A stretch of DNA of 64,000 bases from Eonycteris spelaea (lineage: Eukaryota > Chordata > Mammalia > Chiroptera > Pteropodidae). The stretch lies in assembly GCA_003508835.1 (NCBI GenBank), contig PUFA01000077.1:4726001-4790000 (forward strand), in the 5' to 3' direction. The position numbers were made by a program, and so were the translations under genes. Positions 1 through 11,324 of the stretch are shown in pieces (the first letter of the stretch is position 1; every line of letters starts with the position of its first letter). Below the pieces are notes generated by a model. The model saw only the letters and a list, made by a program, of their open reading frames with translations, was not told the origin of the DNA and ran no database searches.

Positions 1-79
1 GTTTTAGAGTTATCTCGTCTAGCCTCGGTGAAATTATTCTGATGAATAAACACGTATCATATGAAATAGTACATGTGAG

Positions 80-135
80 TGCTATGAAAATAAATACAGG
101 ATATTGTTATGTACTAAAGAGTGAATAAGATACCC
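80..135 (-). repeat. L2 LINE fragment (short)
   Basis: The stretch reading tgctatgaaaataaatacag and then aaagagtgaataag resembles the reverse complement of the L2 segment just upstream of its 3' end. It is short and diverged. Confidence 0.35.
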
Positions 136-740
136 CAGCAGGTAGAAGAGGAATACAGTATAGTAAAACATCAGCACACCTATAAAGTTGACAGCATTCA
201 CATAATCCAAAGATCACCATATACACAAAATTATGAAGACACATTGAGAGAATAAATCATATTTGTGTGATTTATTTGTTTGCTTCTTAATTGATCATTT
301 TGGGTTTTCAAAGACATAACTTTTAAACTGTGGCAAAAGAAATGAAGACAAAAATAAAAACCCATAGGAAAATGTCAGTGATCCTAACCTCTCCACTTCT
401 TATGTTAGTACAGATTCATAGTGAGAGTCACAAAAGTCAGTGCCGTGCAAAGAAAAGCTAATAATGCTGCCTCATGTATCTTTCCCAAAAGGAATTAGCC
501 AAGTCAAGATCAAGTGCAAATCTTGATGACTGCAGACAAATCCAGAAGAATTAGGTCTACAGTTCAAGGATTTAGCTGTACAGAGAATTATAGGATCAGT
601 GATTACCTGTGGTACAGTGGTTGCGTTTTAGAGGATGGATCCATTAAATATGTATGATTGGGTAACAGACCCTGTGGACATTCCTAGAGCAATCAAGGGT
701 ATTTGACAAGATTGGCCACTTTATGCAGAGAAATTCCATG
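136..740. other. No recognisable feature
   Basis: AT-rich sequence. I see no long open frame, repeat family or structured RNA here. Confidence 0.5.
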
Positions 741-1013
741 ATGACGTTTATTTCACAACCAATTCACTTGCAGTGATTTCCCGAATGTAGGTCATAGGTT
801 CACCTGCAGAGTCATTCCAAAAAGTGTCTACCTCAAAGAACAATTTTGGCAGCCCACACAACTTTAAAATGTAGTTGCATACGAATTCATTTAAAAATGT
901 GGTTGACACCAAAGGAACTCTCACAGGCTTGCTAAATTGACTTAGGTATTGTGGATGAAAAAGGGGCCACGTACTAAACCCGACAAGTTCAGGGGAGGCC
1001 AGCATATGGCGGG
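741..1013 (-). other. Open antisense stretch, coding status doubtful
   Basis: On the minus strand a frame is open from about 1013 down to a stop at about 748. A pyrimidine-rich stretch ending in TAG lies just upstream at about 1014-1035, resembling a 3' splice site. Within it, 85 codons follow a start at 1005. I do not recognise the peptide. The stretch abuts an LTR-like repeat on the plus strand, so it may be decayed retroviral or flanking DNA, or chance. An unknown terminal exon is the less likely alternative. Confidence 0.15.
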
Positions 1014-1580
1014 CCCTACAGACTCAGAGAGGGAACGTCACCACACGAGAGAGTCTGAACATAAAAATTCCTAACCGAAAGCCAGCCACAGAGGTAGTCA
1101 CATCCTGGGCCGGTAGCTTTCTCCACAAACCTTTACCTTAAGTGAGCCTGTCTCCTCTCTTTCTGCATCTAAGATGACATTCCTTGGGCATGTCAGAGTA
1201 ATCCCTGTTCTCCAGACGCCCCAGGGCCCAGCCCACACACCACAGCACGAGCCCGCAGAGCCCCGCCTGGTTGTCTTGGCCCTCTCGGATCATCTCTATG
1301 TGCTGTACATGTTACTTATTGAATCCTGTACCCACCAAAGTAAAAGAAATATACGTCTTTCCATTTTACTTCTAACCCAATCCCAGAGATTTCCCCGCTT
1401 CGCTTTCTCCCACCCCCTTAATCTAGCGCCAGTGAATTTCATGTAAGTCTCATGTATAAAGTCAGCTACGAAGCTGCCATTCTCTGGAGCGTTTTCTGAA
1501 TCCACTGAGATTTTGTTTCCCAGCAATTGTTATCAGTTTGGCTCAAATGAACTTATTAAAATTCTCCACAGGTTTGGATA
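972..1580 (+). mobile_element. Probable solo LTR of an endogenous retrovirus (ERV1-like), decayed
   Basis: The 3' half has the layout of a class I ERV LTR: a C/T-rich stretch, then about 1455-1560 with ataaagtcagct, gccattctctggagcg and ttggctcaaatgaactt, a typical R/U5-like end. A purine run (aaaaagggg) near 960-970 could be a polypurine tract just before the LTR. The 5' edge and family are uncertain. No internal coding region is recognisable on either side. Confidence 0.45.
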
Positions 1581-2343
1581 TTTTCTTATGTCAATGATAT
1601 TAAAGTATTTTTCTACTACATTTGTAGGGAATGCCTGGAAAAATTATATAAATAAAATATTCAGATACTTTAAAGAAATTAGTCTGTAAACTCAGGGCTG
1701 GGAACATCATGTCTTTCCTTTGTACCCCAGAACCAGAAATTGTACCGTGTGCCCCGGGGCCTGTCAGAGAGTGGAAGTATCGTACATACCTCAGTGTTTA
1801 AGAAGCTGTAGTAAAATGGGCCTAAAGATAATTCCTAGTTTTTTTGTGAGATATAAAATGAAGTAATAATGTAGGTAACAGTCAATACACTAAATAGCAA
1901 TCCCCACCATTATTTTCATTAGTGTTTATTATACATATAGTGAGTAAAAGAAGAACTTGTACACTAGCCTGCAGTGGTATGATCCCCACTCTGTTATAGG
2001 TGCTCTGAACGCTGACAGTTTATAGTTCAATGCTAAGAAGACAAAATTCTGGATAAAAGCAGTGGACCTTAGCCTTTGCTTGAACTTCAGTGCTTTTTGT
2101 TTGTTCTCTGATTTTCCATTTCAGTGTTTTTGATGAACTCATTTTCCTGTTCTCCTAAAGAAATAGGAAGATGGCAGTAGAAGGACCGTTGCCATACAAG
2201 GTTTTCCATAAGATCTCAAATTATCCAAATCTGCATGAGGCCAGGCATCCTGAATGATGCCAGAGGCATTCTTTTGACACATACAGCTTCTTAAGCATTT
2301 AAACTTGAGTACAATGGGAGTGAACTTTAAATCTGTCCTGCAT

Positions 2344-2345
<2 letters not shown>
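1581..2345. other. No recognisable feature
   Basis: AT-rich single-copy-looking DNA. No repeat or gene was identified. Confidence 0.5.

Positions 2346-2401
<56 letters not shown>
2346..2401. repeat. (TG)n microsatellite
   Basis: Uninterrupted TG dinucleotides for about 56 bp. The open frame through it on the minus strand, giving a His-Thr run, is an artefact of the repeat. Confidence 0.98.
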
Positions 2402-2403
<2 letters not shown>

Positions 2404-3370
2404 CTCCTCTGTTAGACTGGGAAAGCCTGGAGAAGTATCGTCCCCTGTTTTTCCGCATAGTCTAGCCTGTGTGGGATCTAAGTAAATAGTTATTGGATTG
2501 AACTGAAGAGCCGACAGTGGCATGCTGTTGTTGGTAGCCTGACATTGTCATAACTCTCTAGTCTGCCCTACAACCCAAAGGAGCTGTTGCTGCATCTCCC
2601 AGATCTCTTTCCTCTGTTAGAGTTTGCCGATCGAGAGGTGTTCTTATGAGATATTGAAGGATGAGAAAGAGAAGCTGGTATCCTGGCTGCAACTACAAAG
2701 AAATGTATGGGCAGAGAGCAGACCAGAGTGGCACAGAGGCTGAGACTGAGGGGGAATCTCTCCTGAGGTTCCTGAAATTCACGGGTGATTTTTCAGTCTC
2801 CTGGGAATCACATACACATGGGTTCCACAGGTACCTGAGATCATCGCCTATGTTCTCCTGATGATCTAATACTTCTTGATGTCAGGAACTCAGACAGTAG
2901 CTCCCCCAGCTGCTCCAATTTGTGGATAAGCTTTTAATTTCCTGTATTACGTATTGTCACTTGGAAAATGATGAATGAGTTTTGCTTATTAATAGAATTC
3001 TAGCTGGTATACTGAAGGATAGAGAAGCAACAACGAAGAAATTAAGTTGGAGATTTTGCAATGCATATGCCCCACAGCATGTAAAATCTAAAAAATAAAA
3101 ACAAAGCTTGGTACTTTCTTGCTTTTTAGTTGCAATGGCTGTCCGGTAGCTAGAAACTAATATTTGTAAGATTAAGCAGTAAGCAGAACAGACCGAAAGA
3201 AATACAGACCTAAGAAGTGATGCATACCTTTCCACTAGCAGCTCTCACACAGCAATCTCTAAACCTCCTATTTCAATTCTTTCCGGATTTCTGGTTAACA
3301 GAGATGGATCTCACAAAGGAAAAAAAAGAACGTTACGTCACCTTGCTCATCGGAGATGTTGGCATTGGCA
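2402..3370. other. No recognisable feature
   Basis: Mixed-composition DNA with only short open frames on both strands. No repeat family was recognised. Confidence 0.5.
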
Positions 3371-3375
3371 TAACC

Positions 3376-3605
3376 TGGGCGCTTGTTAGAAATGCAGAAT
3401 TTGGTATTTTAAAGGATCCAGAGGTGATTCTCATGCATGTTAATGTCGAAAAACCACTGGTAGGGAGGCTTTGTTAAAACACATTGCTGGGTCCCGCTCC
3501 CAGAGTTTCTGATTTAATTTGTCTAGGGTGGGGCCCAGGCATCAGGACATTTTAAAGCTCCTCGGGGTTTGCAGCGTGTAGCCAAGTTTGAGAGCCCCTA
3601 GCTGC
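3376..3605. mobile_element. MER5-like (hAT-Charlie) fragments, two pieces
   Basis: Positions 3376-3458 (gcttgttagaaatgcagaat through aaaaccactgg) and about 3470-3600 (gctgggtcccgctcccagag, ggggcccaggcatcag, then aagtttgagagcccct) each match the palindromic, non-autonomous MER5 pattern. They look like two adjacent or nested copies of these old DNA transposons. Confidence 0.6.
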
Positions 3606-3903
3606 GCAGTTCTGGTATGTTCTGAATACCTGCAGGAGATCTGGCATGGCTGGCGAGTTAAAATGGCATTCGTCTCCAGGTACATTTTATCTTTAGCTGC
3701 ACTGGGTCCAAGCCTTGGGCTCATCTACCATGCCTGCGATACGTGGGCCTTTGCCAGCACTTTATAGGGTTGCCTGGCTAAGTGAGCACTTCATTGTCTA
3801 TTTCCTCCTGAGCATTGTGACTGCAGTTCCGTTAATAGTTAAAAGGAAATGGATGTTTTTTGAGATGGGGGATAACTTTGTGGTCCAAAGAGCTAGTCTT
3901 TCT

Positions 3904-3924
3904 AAAAAAAAAAAAAAAAAAAAA
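3904..3924. repeat. poly(A) run
   Basis: Twenty-one consecutive A residues directly beside the MLT1-like LTR. Confidence 0.95.
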
Positions 3925-4440
3925 GTGGTATTCGTTTCCTATTACCGCTGTAAGAAATTACCACGAATTTAGTGGCTTAAAGCAACACAACTTATTTATC
4001 TTATAGTTTTGGAGGTCAAAAGTCTGAAACGAGCCTTCCAAGGCTAAAATCAAGGTGTTGGCAGGGCTGCATCCCTTCTGAAGATACCAGCAGAGAATCC
4101 ATTTCCTTGACTTTTTCAGCTTCTAGAGGCCACAAGCATTTCTTAGCTCGTGGTCATTCCCTCCTCATCAAAGAGCATCCCTGCATCCTCAGCTCCTGTC
4201 GTCACAGCTCCGTTTTCTGACTTTGACTTTCTCGTTTCTTCCTTATAAGAACCCCTGTGATTACATATGACCCACCAAGATAAATCTTGGCTAATCTTCC
4301 TGTTTTAAGTTCCTTAACTGAATCCCATCTGCAAAGTTCCTTTTGTCATGAAAGGAACGTGAATAAACATGACTGTTTTATTCACAGGTTTTGGGGATTG
4401 GGCCGTGGACATGTTGAGGGGAAGGGGTGTGTAATTTTAT
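3925..4440 (-). mobile_element. MLT1-type MaLR LTR, minus strand
   Basis: Read on the plus strand this is the reverse complement of an MLT1 LTR. Landmarks in order are the alanine-tRNA-independent tail region (cctattaccgctgtaagaaa, agtggcttaaagcaacacaa), the middle (aaaatcaaggtgttggcagg, cttctagaggccac), and the 5' part (ccttataagaacccctgtga, ggttttggggattgggcc). It is nearly full length for the family and diverged, so it is an ancient insertion. Confidence 0.85.
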
Positions 4441-4790
4441 CTACCAAATATGGTGAAATGTGCCAAAGGAATATTGCATTCAATAATAATTTTTCTTTAA
4501 ATAAAAGGAATAATATATTAAGACAGCAATGCATATGTAAACCAATCATAGTGGTTTTAAAAAGACATAGAGCAAGATTTGCATAAATAGAATCACTGCG
4601 TTTCCATGCAGTTCAAGCTTCTTATTCCCAGTCTTAGTTTTTCTTGCACCATTTTACAGGAAATTCTCTCTCCCCCTCGAACCCCTTGCTTTACTGGGAG
4701 TCACTTCCTGCCTAAATCTTTGACCCTTTAACAAAGTTCAAGTTGTCCTGCACCACAGGTATTCATCTGCTTTCATCTTTATTCTAGATG
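4441..4790. other. No recognisable feature
   Basis: AT-rich DNA between the MLT1-like LTR and a MER5-like element. Nothing was identified. Confidence 0.5.
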
Positions 4791-4792
4791 AG

Positions 4793-4972
4793 TGATTTTC
4801 AATCGTGGCTACACACGAGAGTCACCTAGCGAGCTCTGAAAAATCCCAGTGTCCAGGCCACATCCACGTACCTATTAAATCAGAATCTCTGGGGAGGAAC
4901 CCCAGACATCCTTTTATTTTCAAAGCTTTCCAGATTATTTCAATGTGCAGCTAAGTCAGAGAACGACTCCCT
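4793..4972. mobile_element. MER5-like hAT-Charlie element
   Basis: The order gtgattttcaatcgtggct, gagtcacctagcgagctctg, aaatcagaatctctgggg and attatttcaatgtgcagct is the palindromic pattern of MER5-group elements. Confidence 0.7.
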
Positions 4973-4979
4973 CTCCCCT

Positions 4980-5400
4980 TTCAAGCTTTAGCCCTCCTCC
5001 TCCTGTTTCCTTCTCCCCGATGCGGGAAAGAAAGAAGAAGAGCCGCACCGCACGCTGCTGTGCGGAGCGACACTGTGGTGGTCCTGTCCCAGCCAGGTCC
5101 GACCCAAAGGGCCGCGTCACGGGGTAGGAGCCGGGAGTTAACCCGCCAGTACCGGTGCCCTCACCAACGTGGAAGACGTAGCGGAGTGCCAGCAGCAGCT
5201 CCCCAACGTCCACAGAATCAGGGGACCTCACAGGACGGCTGAGCTTTCCCCATGGGGATGTTCAGTCTCTCTTCTCCTCCCGTCTCTAGTAATACCTGAG
5301 GACAGCTTTGGAGACAAAGGCTCGTAATGCCTTCACACGGCGGGGCCAGCTTTATGAGGAGTGGCCGTGTGTCCACACTGGAACGGATGGGCTGCTCCCT
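4980..5400. promoter_or_regulatory. CpG-island-like stretch
   Basis: About 18 CpG dinucleotides fall between roughly 5020 and 5250, at visibly higher GC than the flanks, with a few more to about 5390. The rest of the window is strongly CpG-poor. No TATA box, exon or known promoter sequence was recognised. It could be a small CpG island for an unannotated transcript, a GC-rich regulatory element, or a CpG-rich repeat I do not know. Open frames on both strands are explained by the lack of AT-rich stop codons. Confidence 0.4.
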
Positions 5401-5645
5401 GAACCCAGACCAGCACAGAGGCCAATCCTAGTCATCCTTCCTAGTTGCCTCCCTGCACGGGGTGTTTTGTTTTGTTCTGTTGTTTTTATTTGTTGCTTGT
5501 TTCTTCCTGGGATCAGGACCTTAAGAGTTTATAGGGAAAACATTTAGTGGGAAATTTGAAATAAACATTTCTGTTCTTAATTACAATAATGTTTGTTGAT
5601 TTTAACCTGCTTTCACTCTGGGTCATCCTGGTAAGCTTATTACCA
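5401..5645. other. No recognisable feature
   Basis: T-rich DNA without an identified repeat. Confidence 0.5.
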
Positions 5646-5649
5646 GGCT

Positions 5650-5890
5650 GACATATCTGGCATGCTTTACCCCCTTCTTGTTTAAATTCTCTCCTTTAAT
5701 AGCACTTATTCACTTCGAATATACCATATACTATATTTGTGTCGTTTATTGTATGTTTCCTATCCATAGACTGCAGAAAAATGAGAGCAGAAATCTTAGC
5801 CTTTTATTGGCCACTACTTTATCCCCAGTATTTAAAATGCAGCCCGTGCATAATAGGTGTTCAGTAAATATTTGTCGAATGCATGAATCT
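5650..5890 (+). repeat. L2 LINE 3' end
   Basis: Sense-strand L2 order is visible: attctctcctttaatagcac, tatccccagtatttaaaatg, cataataggtgttcagtaaa and tatttgtcgaatgcatgaat. This is the canonical L2 3' terminus. Confidence 0.8.
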
Positions 5891-5892
5891 AA

Positions 5893-6060
5893 TTTCATCC
5901 TTCTAACAAGCCTACAAGAGCAGTTCATCAGGAGGCACATTCTACACATGATGAAACTGAGGTGCTGGAGGTTAAGTACCCAGTTAGAAAGTGGCAAAGA
6001 TGATTTTAAAACCAGGTCGGCTGACTCTCAGTTCCATCCATTTGACCATCACTTTATAAT
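5893..6060 (-). repeat. MIR SINE, minus strand
   Basis: The stretch tgatgaaactgaggtgctgg followed by aagtacccagttagaaagtg is the reverse complement of the MIR core (the region coding cctcagtttcctcat and the preceding tRNA-unrelated part). It directly follows the L2 end. Confidence 0.75.
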
Positions 6061-6109
6061 GATTCTCTCTCTTCAGCTACACCTTTAAAGGCAACTCTAT
6101 AAATGCAGC

Positions 6110-6300
6110 ACTGTGGGGAGAAGCGAGTCCTCAAGTTAGTTGTGAGTCCGAACGTGGTCTGTGATGGTTCCTAACTCGATGTCTTTAGGCAGGTAACATC
6201 CCTCTCTGAGATTTTGGCTCGTCTGTGAAACAGGAACAACATCGACCTGACAGCACTGTGGAAGTGATTAAGTGGGAGATGGTACATTTCTCCTCTTCTT
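6110..6300 (+). repeat. MIR SINE
   Basis: Matches MIR order: a CT-rich pair (taggcaggtaacatccctct, ctgagattttggctcgtctg) and then gtgaaacaggaacaacatcg. Diverged. Confidence 0.6.
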
Positions 6301-6780
6301 TGTTTTAATGAGCAGTTTTTTCCCCCACAGGGTATCAGAAATTCTAGCGCTGCTGGAAGATGCAGGTGCTTGGCAACACTTTCCAGGTCTCCCTAGTCTT
6401 TGTTCATGGCAGGTCTATGGACAAAGGAAAGGGTACAGGAAAGTGTTTCAGGAGATACAAGTAGGCTTGTCTCCATATTTGGGAATATGCAGATGTGAAA
6501 GAAGTGCCCTTTCGGTGCCCCCAAAATCTATTTCTGTCATTTAGACATCTGTGTAATTTCAGAGATGACTTATGGCTTTGTTAAATGTACAATTGAAAAT
6601 AATAACTGTCATTTGTTTACTGAGAAAAAATTTTAAAGAAGTTTTTAAGAAATACCCTTTGTGGCATGGTTTTGCATTCTGCCGACTTGCTTTTCTGAAT
6701 ACAGATTAGAAAAGTATGATTATTTGCTAGGAAAAACAATACGTGGTTGTGTAAATATGAAGTGTGACATTGAACATTCT
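6301..6780. other. No recognisable feature
   Basis: AT-rich DNA. Nothing was identified. Confidence 0.5.
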
Positions 6781-6784
6781 GTTT

Positions 6785-7350
6785 TTTAATAACGGCTTTA
6801 CGTAGGTATCATTCAAATGCTATAAAATTCACTCTTTGGAAGCATGCAATCCATTGGCATTTCGTATATTCCTAAAGCTTTGCAACCACCCCTACTATCT
6901 CTTTTCAGGATATTGTCATCACCACAAAAAGTAACCGTGATCTTGTTAGCAGTCATTGCCATTTCCATTTCCCCCAGCTTGGCGACTGCTAGTCTGCTTC
7001 TGTCTCTACAGATTCGCATAACCCAGAGATTTCATATAAATGGAATCATATGAAAATGTGGTCTTTTGCATTGGTTCTTTCATTCAGCATAATATTATCA
7101 AGATTCATCCATGTTGTGGTATATATCAGTACTTTGTTCCTTTTTCCTGCTGCATAATATTTCATTATAGGGATATACCACATTTAGTTCTCCATTCATG
7201 AATTGATGGAACAGTTGGATATTTGCTTTTTTTCCCCACCTTTTATAACTTATGAATAATATATGAACTTTTCCACACAAGTTCTTTGCTGGAAACATAT
7301 TTTCTATATCTTGAGTATATATCTAGGACTGAGAATTAGTAGATCACACA
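6785..7350 (-). repeat. Old L1 LINE 3' region, minus strand
   Basis: The plus strand shows the reverse complement of an old (L1M-like) 3' region: aatgctataaaattcactct, catttcatataaatggaat (near 7030), tcattcagcataatattatc, catccatgttgtggtatata and atatcttgagtatatatcta. No intact ORF2 remains; the short open frames here are fragments. Confidence 0.85.
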
Positions 7351-7469
7351 GAAACTCTGTTTAACAGTATTATTCATTTGGTAAAACAGGTAGAAATTAT
7401 ATCCATTAAATAATTTGAGTGGCAGGATGAGGGGTAAACTCCAAAGTCAGACACTTTATATTTACTCTC

Positions 7470-7645
7470 CAATTCTACCTTCACAGTTGTGTGAGATAGA
7501 TATTTACATTTCTCTTTTGCAGATAAGAAAATTTAATCTTAAAGAGATAAGTGATTTGCCCATTGCCACACAGCTATAAATGGGAAAGCAGTTGAACCTA
7601 AGTCTGCGGACTCTAAATATTTCCCATTTATGTTGCTTATTATAA
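7470..7645 (-). repeat. MIR SINE, minus strand
   Basis: The run gcagataagaaaatttaatc, agtgatttgcccattgccac and acagctataaatgggaaagc is the MIR core in reverse complement. Confidence 0.75.
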
Positions 7646-8680
7646 AACAGAATGAAGCGATTTTGGTTTTTGATTTTGATTTTGCTGCTTCATTATTTGT
7701 CTCCATTAGACAAATTTAGAATTTTTAGAATTTGGTACTTCTAAGGCATATTTCTTTTTACTAAAAAGAAAAGCGAAGCCATCTAGGCACCCATCGCTCC
7801 CATACCTTATGTAACTGGGTGTCCACACAGACATTTCTTAAAGTAAAAACAAAAGAAAACCAAAAACCCCAATAAACAGTGTACGTCAATTGCTAATTAC
7901 TAATACATGCCACTATATAATAAGTATGCGTAAATATCTGATAAGTAATATATGCCGATTGGTTTTTAAAACATAAACCTTGTTGCCAAATATACCAGAA
8001 TATAATTTGTATTTTAAAAAGCTGCTTTCTCCACAACTCAGTATTTTTGATATTCACGCAAATTCTTCAAAATAAACATTGACATTTACCAGAGTTCTTT
8101 TCCCACAAATGAAAATAGATGGTATACTAAAACAGTAAAAGCTATTTTTAATGGTTTCGAAATAGATTTAAAGTCTGCTTACATTAAGAAGGATTACTGA
8201 TTTTCACAGGGTATAAAACTATTTTCTTTCATAGTAACCTCAGTGTTACAACTCCCATTTATGCAGTGGAATCCCTCAGATAATGTGCTACTTAACTGAT
8301 TTTTTTAAAACCAAAGTGCTCATTTAAAAACTGAGATTTGGAGACTGGGAAAAGCTTGACTCGGATCAGCCAAAGTAATAATAACAATATGCATTAATGT
8401 CATCACTCAGTACCATTTATTGGACTATTTCTACAAACAACAAAATCATACACATATATCAATGCAACAATAGACATATTTATAAAAACTTAAAAAATAT
8501 AAAAGAATAAATATAATAAATATGGTAACTTATGAAGTTATATTTGAAATGAAATGCCACTTTAGCAGTTGTTTGCTTTAAATACTACAGAAAAAAATTT
8601 TCCAGCCAACACAATTGGTGGAAGATATTAAAGTCATGCTGACAAAATGTATGGCTTCCTTTGTGTTTTCTGGCTTAGAA
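7646..8680. other. No recognisable feature
   Basis: Very AT-rich DNA without a recognised family. Confidence 0.5.
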
Positions 8681-8683
8681 ATG

Positions 8684-9127
8684 TCAGTAAAATCATATGG
8701 TTCTTATTCTTTTTTTGTCTGACTTACTTTGCTTAGGATGATACTCTCAAGATCCATCCATGTTGTCGCAAATGGCAATATTTCATCCTTTCTTATGGCT
8801 GAGTAGTATTCCACTGTATGTATGTACCACCTCTTCTTTATCCACTCATCCACCAAAGGACACCTAGTGATAGAAAACAGAAAGCCACAAATGAACAAAA
8901 CAAACTCATAAACGTGCTTGACAATATGGTCGTTACCAGAGGGGAAGGGGGTCGGGGGAGGATGTAGAAAGCAAAGGGGGTCAAATATATAGTGACGGAA
9001 GGAGACTAGACTTTGGGCGGTGGGCACACAACGTCATATACAGATGATGTATTATAGAATTATACACTTGAAATTCATATAATGTTATTAACCAATGTCA
9101 CCCCAACAAATTTCATTGGAAAAAAAA
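8684..9127 (+). mobile_element. 5'-inverted L1 insertion (twin-priming structure)
   Basis: The 3' part, from about 8870 to 9127, is L1 3' UTR in plus orientation, with gacggaaggagactagactt, atacagatgatgtattatag, taaccaatgtcaccccaac and an A-run. The 5' part, about 8684-8869, is the end of L1 ORF2 and the start of the 3' UTR in reverse orientation (caagatccatccatgttgtc, ctgagtagtattccactgta, ttatccactcatccaccaaa). The two parts meet near 8866-8871 and are adjacent in the normal L1 order. Possible target duplications are agaaatgtc at 8677-8685 and aggaatgcc at 9127-9135 (7 of 9 bases). The open frame crossing the junction is chimeric. Confidence 0.85.
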
Positions 9128-9314
9128 GGAATGCCAACTAGAAGTAGATGGACCAATAGCTGGGAACAATGCAAGAGATGAAGTAAAAAAAAATCATTGC
9201 TAAATCACTAGCTACATCATTCAATAATAGTTATTTGAATATGTTAGAACCACATATTTCTTTATAGAATGAATTTTTTAAGATCTACTTTGTCATAAGA
9301 AACCATTCCAGGTT

Positions 9315-9460
9315 CCATGTCATTTATTCATTCACTCACTTATGTAACACGTTTTTATTGAGAGCTTACTTTGTACCAATGCTGTGCTAATGTTAATCAG
9401 TGCAGACATAATCCCTGCCTCTGGGGCCTTGTTGTTTGTTAGGAAAATTTACATAATGTG
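9315..9460 (-). repeat. L2 LINE 3' end, minus strand
   Basis: The run tttattcattcactcactta, attgagagcttactttgtac and cataatccctgcctctgggg is the reverse complement of the L2 3' terminus. Confidence 0.8.
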
Positions 9461-11130
9461 CACAATGAATGAAGGGCAGAAGACTTCCTCCTCCTCTATG
9501 ACTCTTGGAAGAGTAGTCCCTATACCTCTAGTTTTAAAACTCTTTGCAAAAATTTAGTTGTCCTTTTTCACAAGCTTTTATTTTTCAAATAACTTCTTCA
9601 AAGTAGTATCAATAAAAGGATGAATCGCCTAGTATTCATTCATCAATAGTAAAGGACCATTAAAATATGAATGCATTAGAATATACCTTTCCAAAAACAA
9701 GAAGACACATGGAAGGCTTGCTTACCAGGTAATCTTCATTTGTAATTATGTAGAAAGATCTCCAATAATAATGACTGAGTCAAAAGCACCCAAATCAATA
9801 AGTTGAAGAACAACATCTAGAGCAGGTGAGAAGTAGAATGCAGAGTCTAGAAAGACAAAGAGAATTAGAAGGAACGGGGTCTTGTACAATTTATAGTTCC
9901 TATCACAGGCTCTTCTATCCACTGCCACTCAGCATAATATTATGGGGAGCTTTCTCGGCCCCCATCACATGGGCGGACCTAACGATATGCACATATATTA
10001 ATGCATAAATAAATATGCGCACTGTGCTTATTCTTCTCTTAGATTAGAAGGACTTCTAGAGCATGCAAGAACAGAGAACAGAGACCTCTCCAATGTCCAT
10101 CTATCAAGGATAGTTTATTGACCAAAATGGGAAATTAAGATACTACAGAGCATTGTTTTTCTTATCATCTAATTATTTCATAGTCTTCCTTTTGCACTTA
10201 AATTCTATATGTGTAAGTGGATTAAATGTCTGTTTCGTTATTTATTTGATGAAAACTTTGGTATTTATAAGTTATTATCGGAAAGAGCACCAGGGACGTC
10301 TGCTTTCTTTCCCTTAGTAATTTTGTCTGCTTCCGTTTGACAGCGGCATATTTATCTCAGCCTTCTGCTTCTTGCCCTCTGCAATGAATGACATGTCTTT
10401 CAGACATTTCCATTTCCATATGTGATATTAGGTAGCTTCAGTAACATAGAGAAAAAGATCAAAGAAAGGAAAACCTCACATAGAAGTATTCTTTTAAACA
10501 AATATCTTTCTTAGTGATAATTTGGAAAGACATCTGTTACATGCATGCACACATGCACACACATTTTATAGGATGGCTTAAATTACATGTGGAAATAATA
10601 CTGTAGTATATCTTTCTGAAATGGCATACCATGGGCTAAGAGGTGGCTGGTGGGTCTCCGCTTTCAGCATTATGTGAAATCAAGAGACATAAACATTTTC
10701 ATCACTCAGTAGGTATTATTTTTAAGAGTATGATTGTCCCTGAGTCATGGAAGTATTTTTCATCAGCCTTAGTCAGGCTCACCAAATCAGGGACAAATAT
10801 ATAAAATAACTCCCTAATTTTGTTCATATTGCTCAGAAGTCATTGATTTTTATTTTGGGGTAATATCTTTTGTAAGTCAAATGTATCCTTCCTTCGTCTT
10901 CCAGCTCTTTCTTCAATGAAAATAATTTCACTCCATAGGACAGTGGCTAAGAAAACTGCACATGAAGTGCAAGAATTGTAAACGGAGTGGAGTGCGAATT
11001 TTCATGAAATTATTGAAATATGAGTTACTATAGTTTCTCTTGAAGCAAATTGCTTGCAACAACCATGTAGGATGATTTGTGGGGAAAAGAAAGTCTCAAA
11101 CATATTTAGAAAAATCTGTGTATTTTCTTA
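9461..11130. other. No recognisable feature
   Basis: AT-rich DNA with only short open frames. A short CA-rich patch lies near 10543-10563. Confidence 0.5.
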
Positions 11131-11136
11131 GGAAGT

Positions 11137-11324
11137 AGGGTGCTAGGATTTTGCGTATTAAAAAATAGAACACCCAGTTCAGTTTAAACTTCAGATAAAG
11201 AACAAATACTTTTTTAGTATAAGTATATCCCATGCAATATTTGGAAACACGCTTATACTAAAAAGTTGTTCATTATCTATCTGAAATTCAACTTAACTGG
11301 TCATCTTGTTTGTCTGGCAATCCT
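11137..11324. mobile_element. Long-inverted-repeat MITE (hairpin DNA element)
   Basis: Arms at about 11174-11223 and 11252-11300 are imperfect reverse complements around a loop of about 28 nt. Landmarks are ttcagata and ttagtataag in the left arm, mirrored by cttatactaa and tatctgaa in the right. The outer ends (agggtgctagg at 11137, ctggcaatcct ending at 11324) are also roughly complementary. The sequence fits a common eutherian palindromic element I recall with ends agggttgccag, but I cannot name the family with certainty. If transcribed it would fold into a long hairpin. Confidence 0.7.

Noticed and set aside
2299..2523. Minus-strand frame with a His-Thr repeat
   Set aside because: It is the translation of a (TG)n microsatellite.
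8704..9027. 107-codon minus-strand frame
   Set aside because: It crosses the inversion junction of an L1 insertion, so it is a chimera of repeat pieces.
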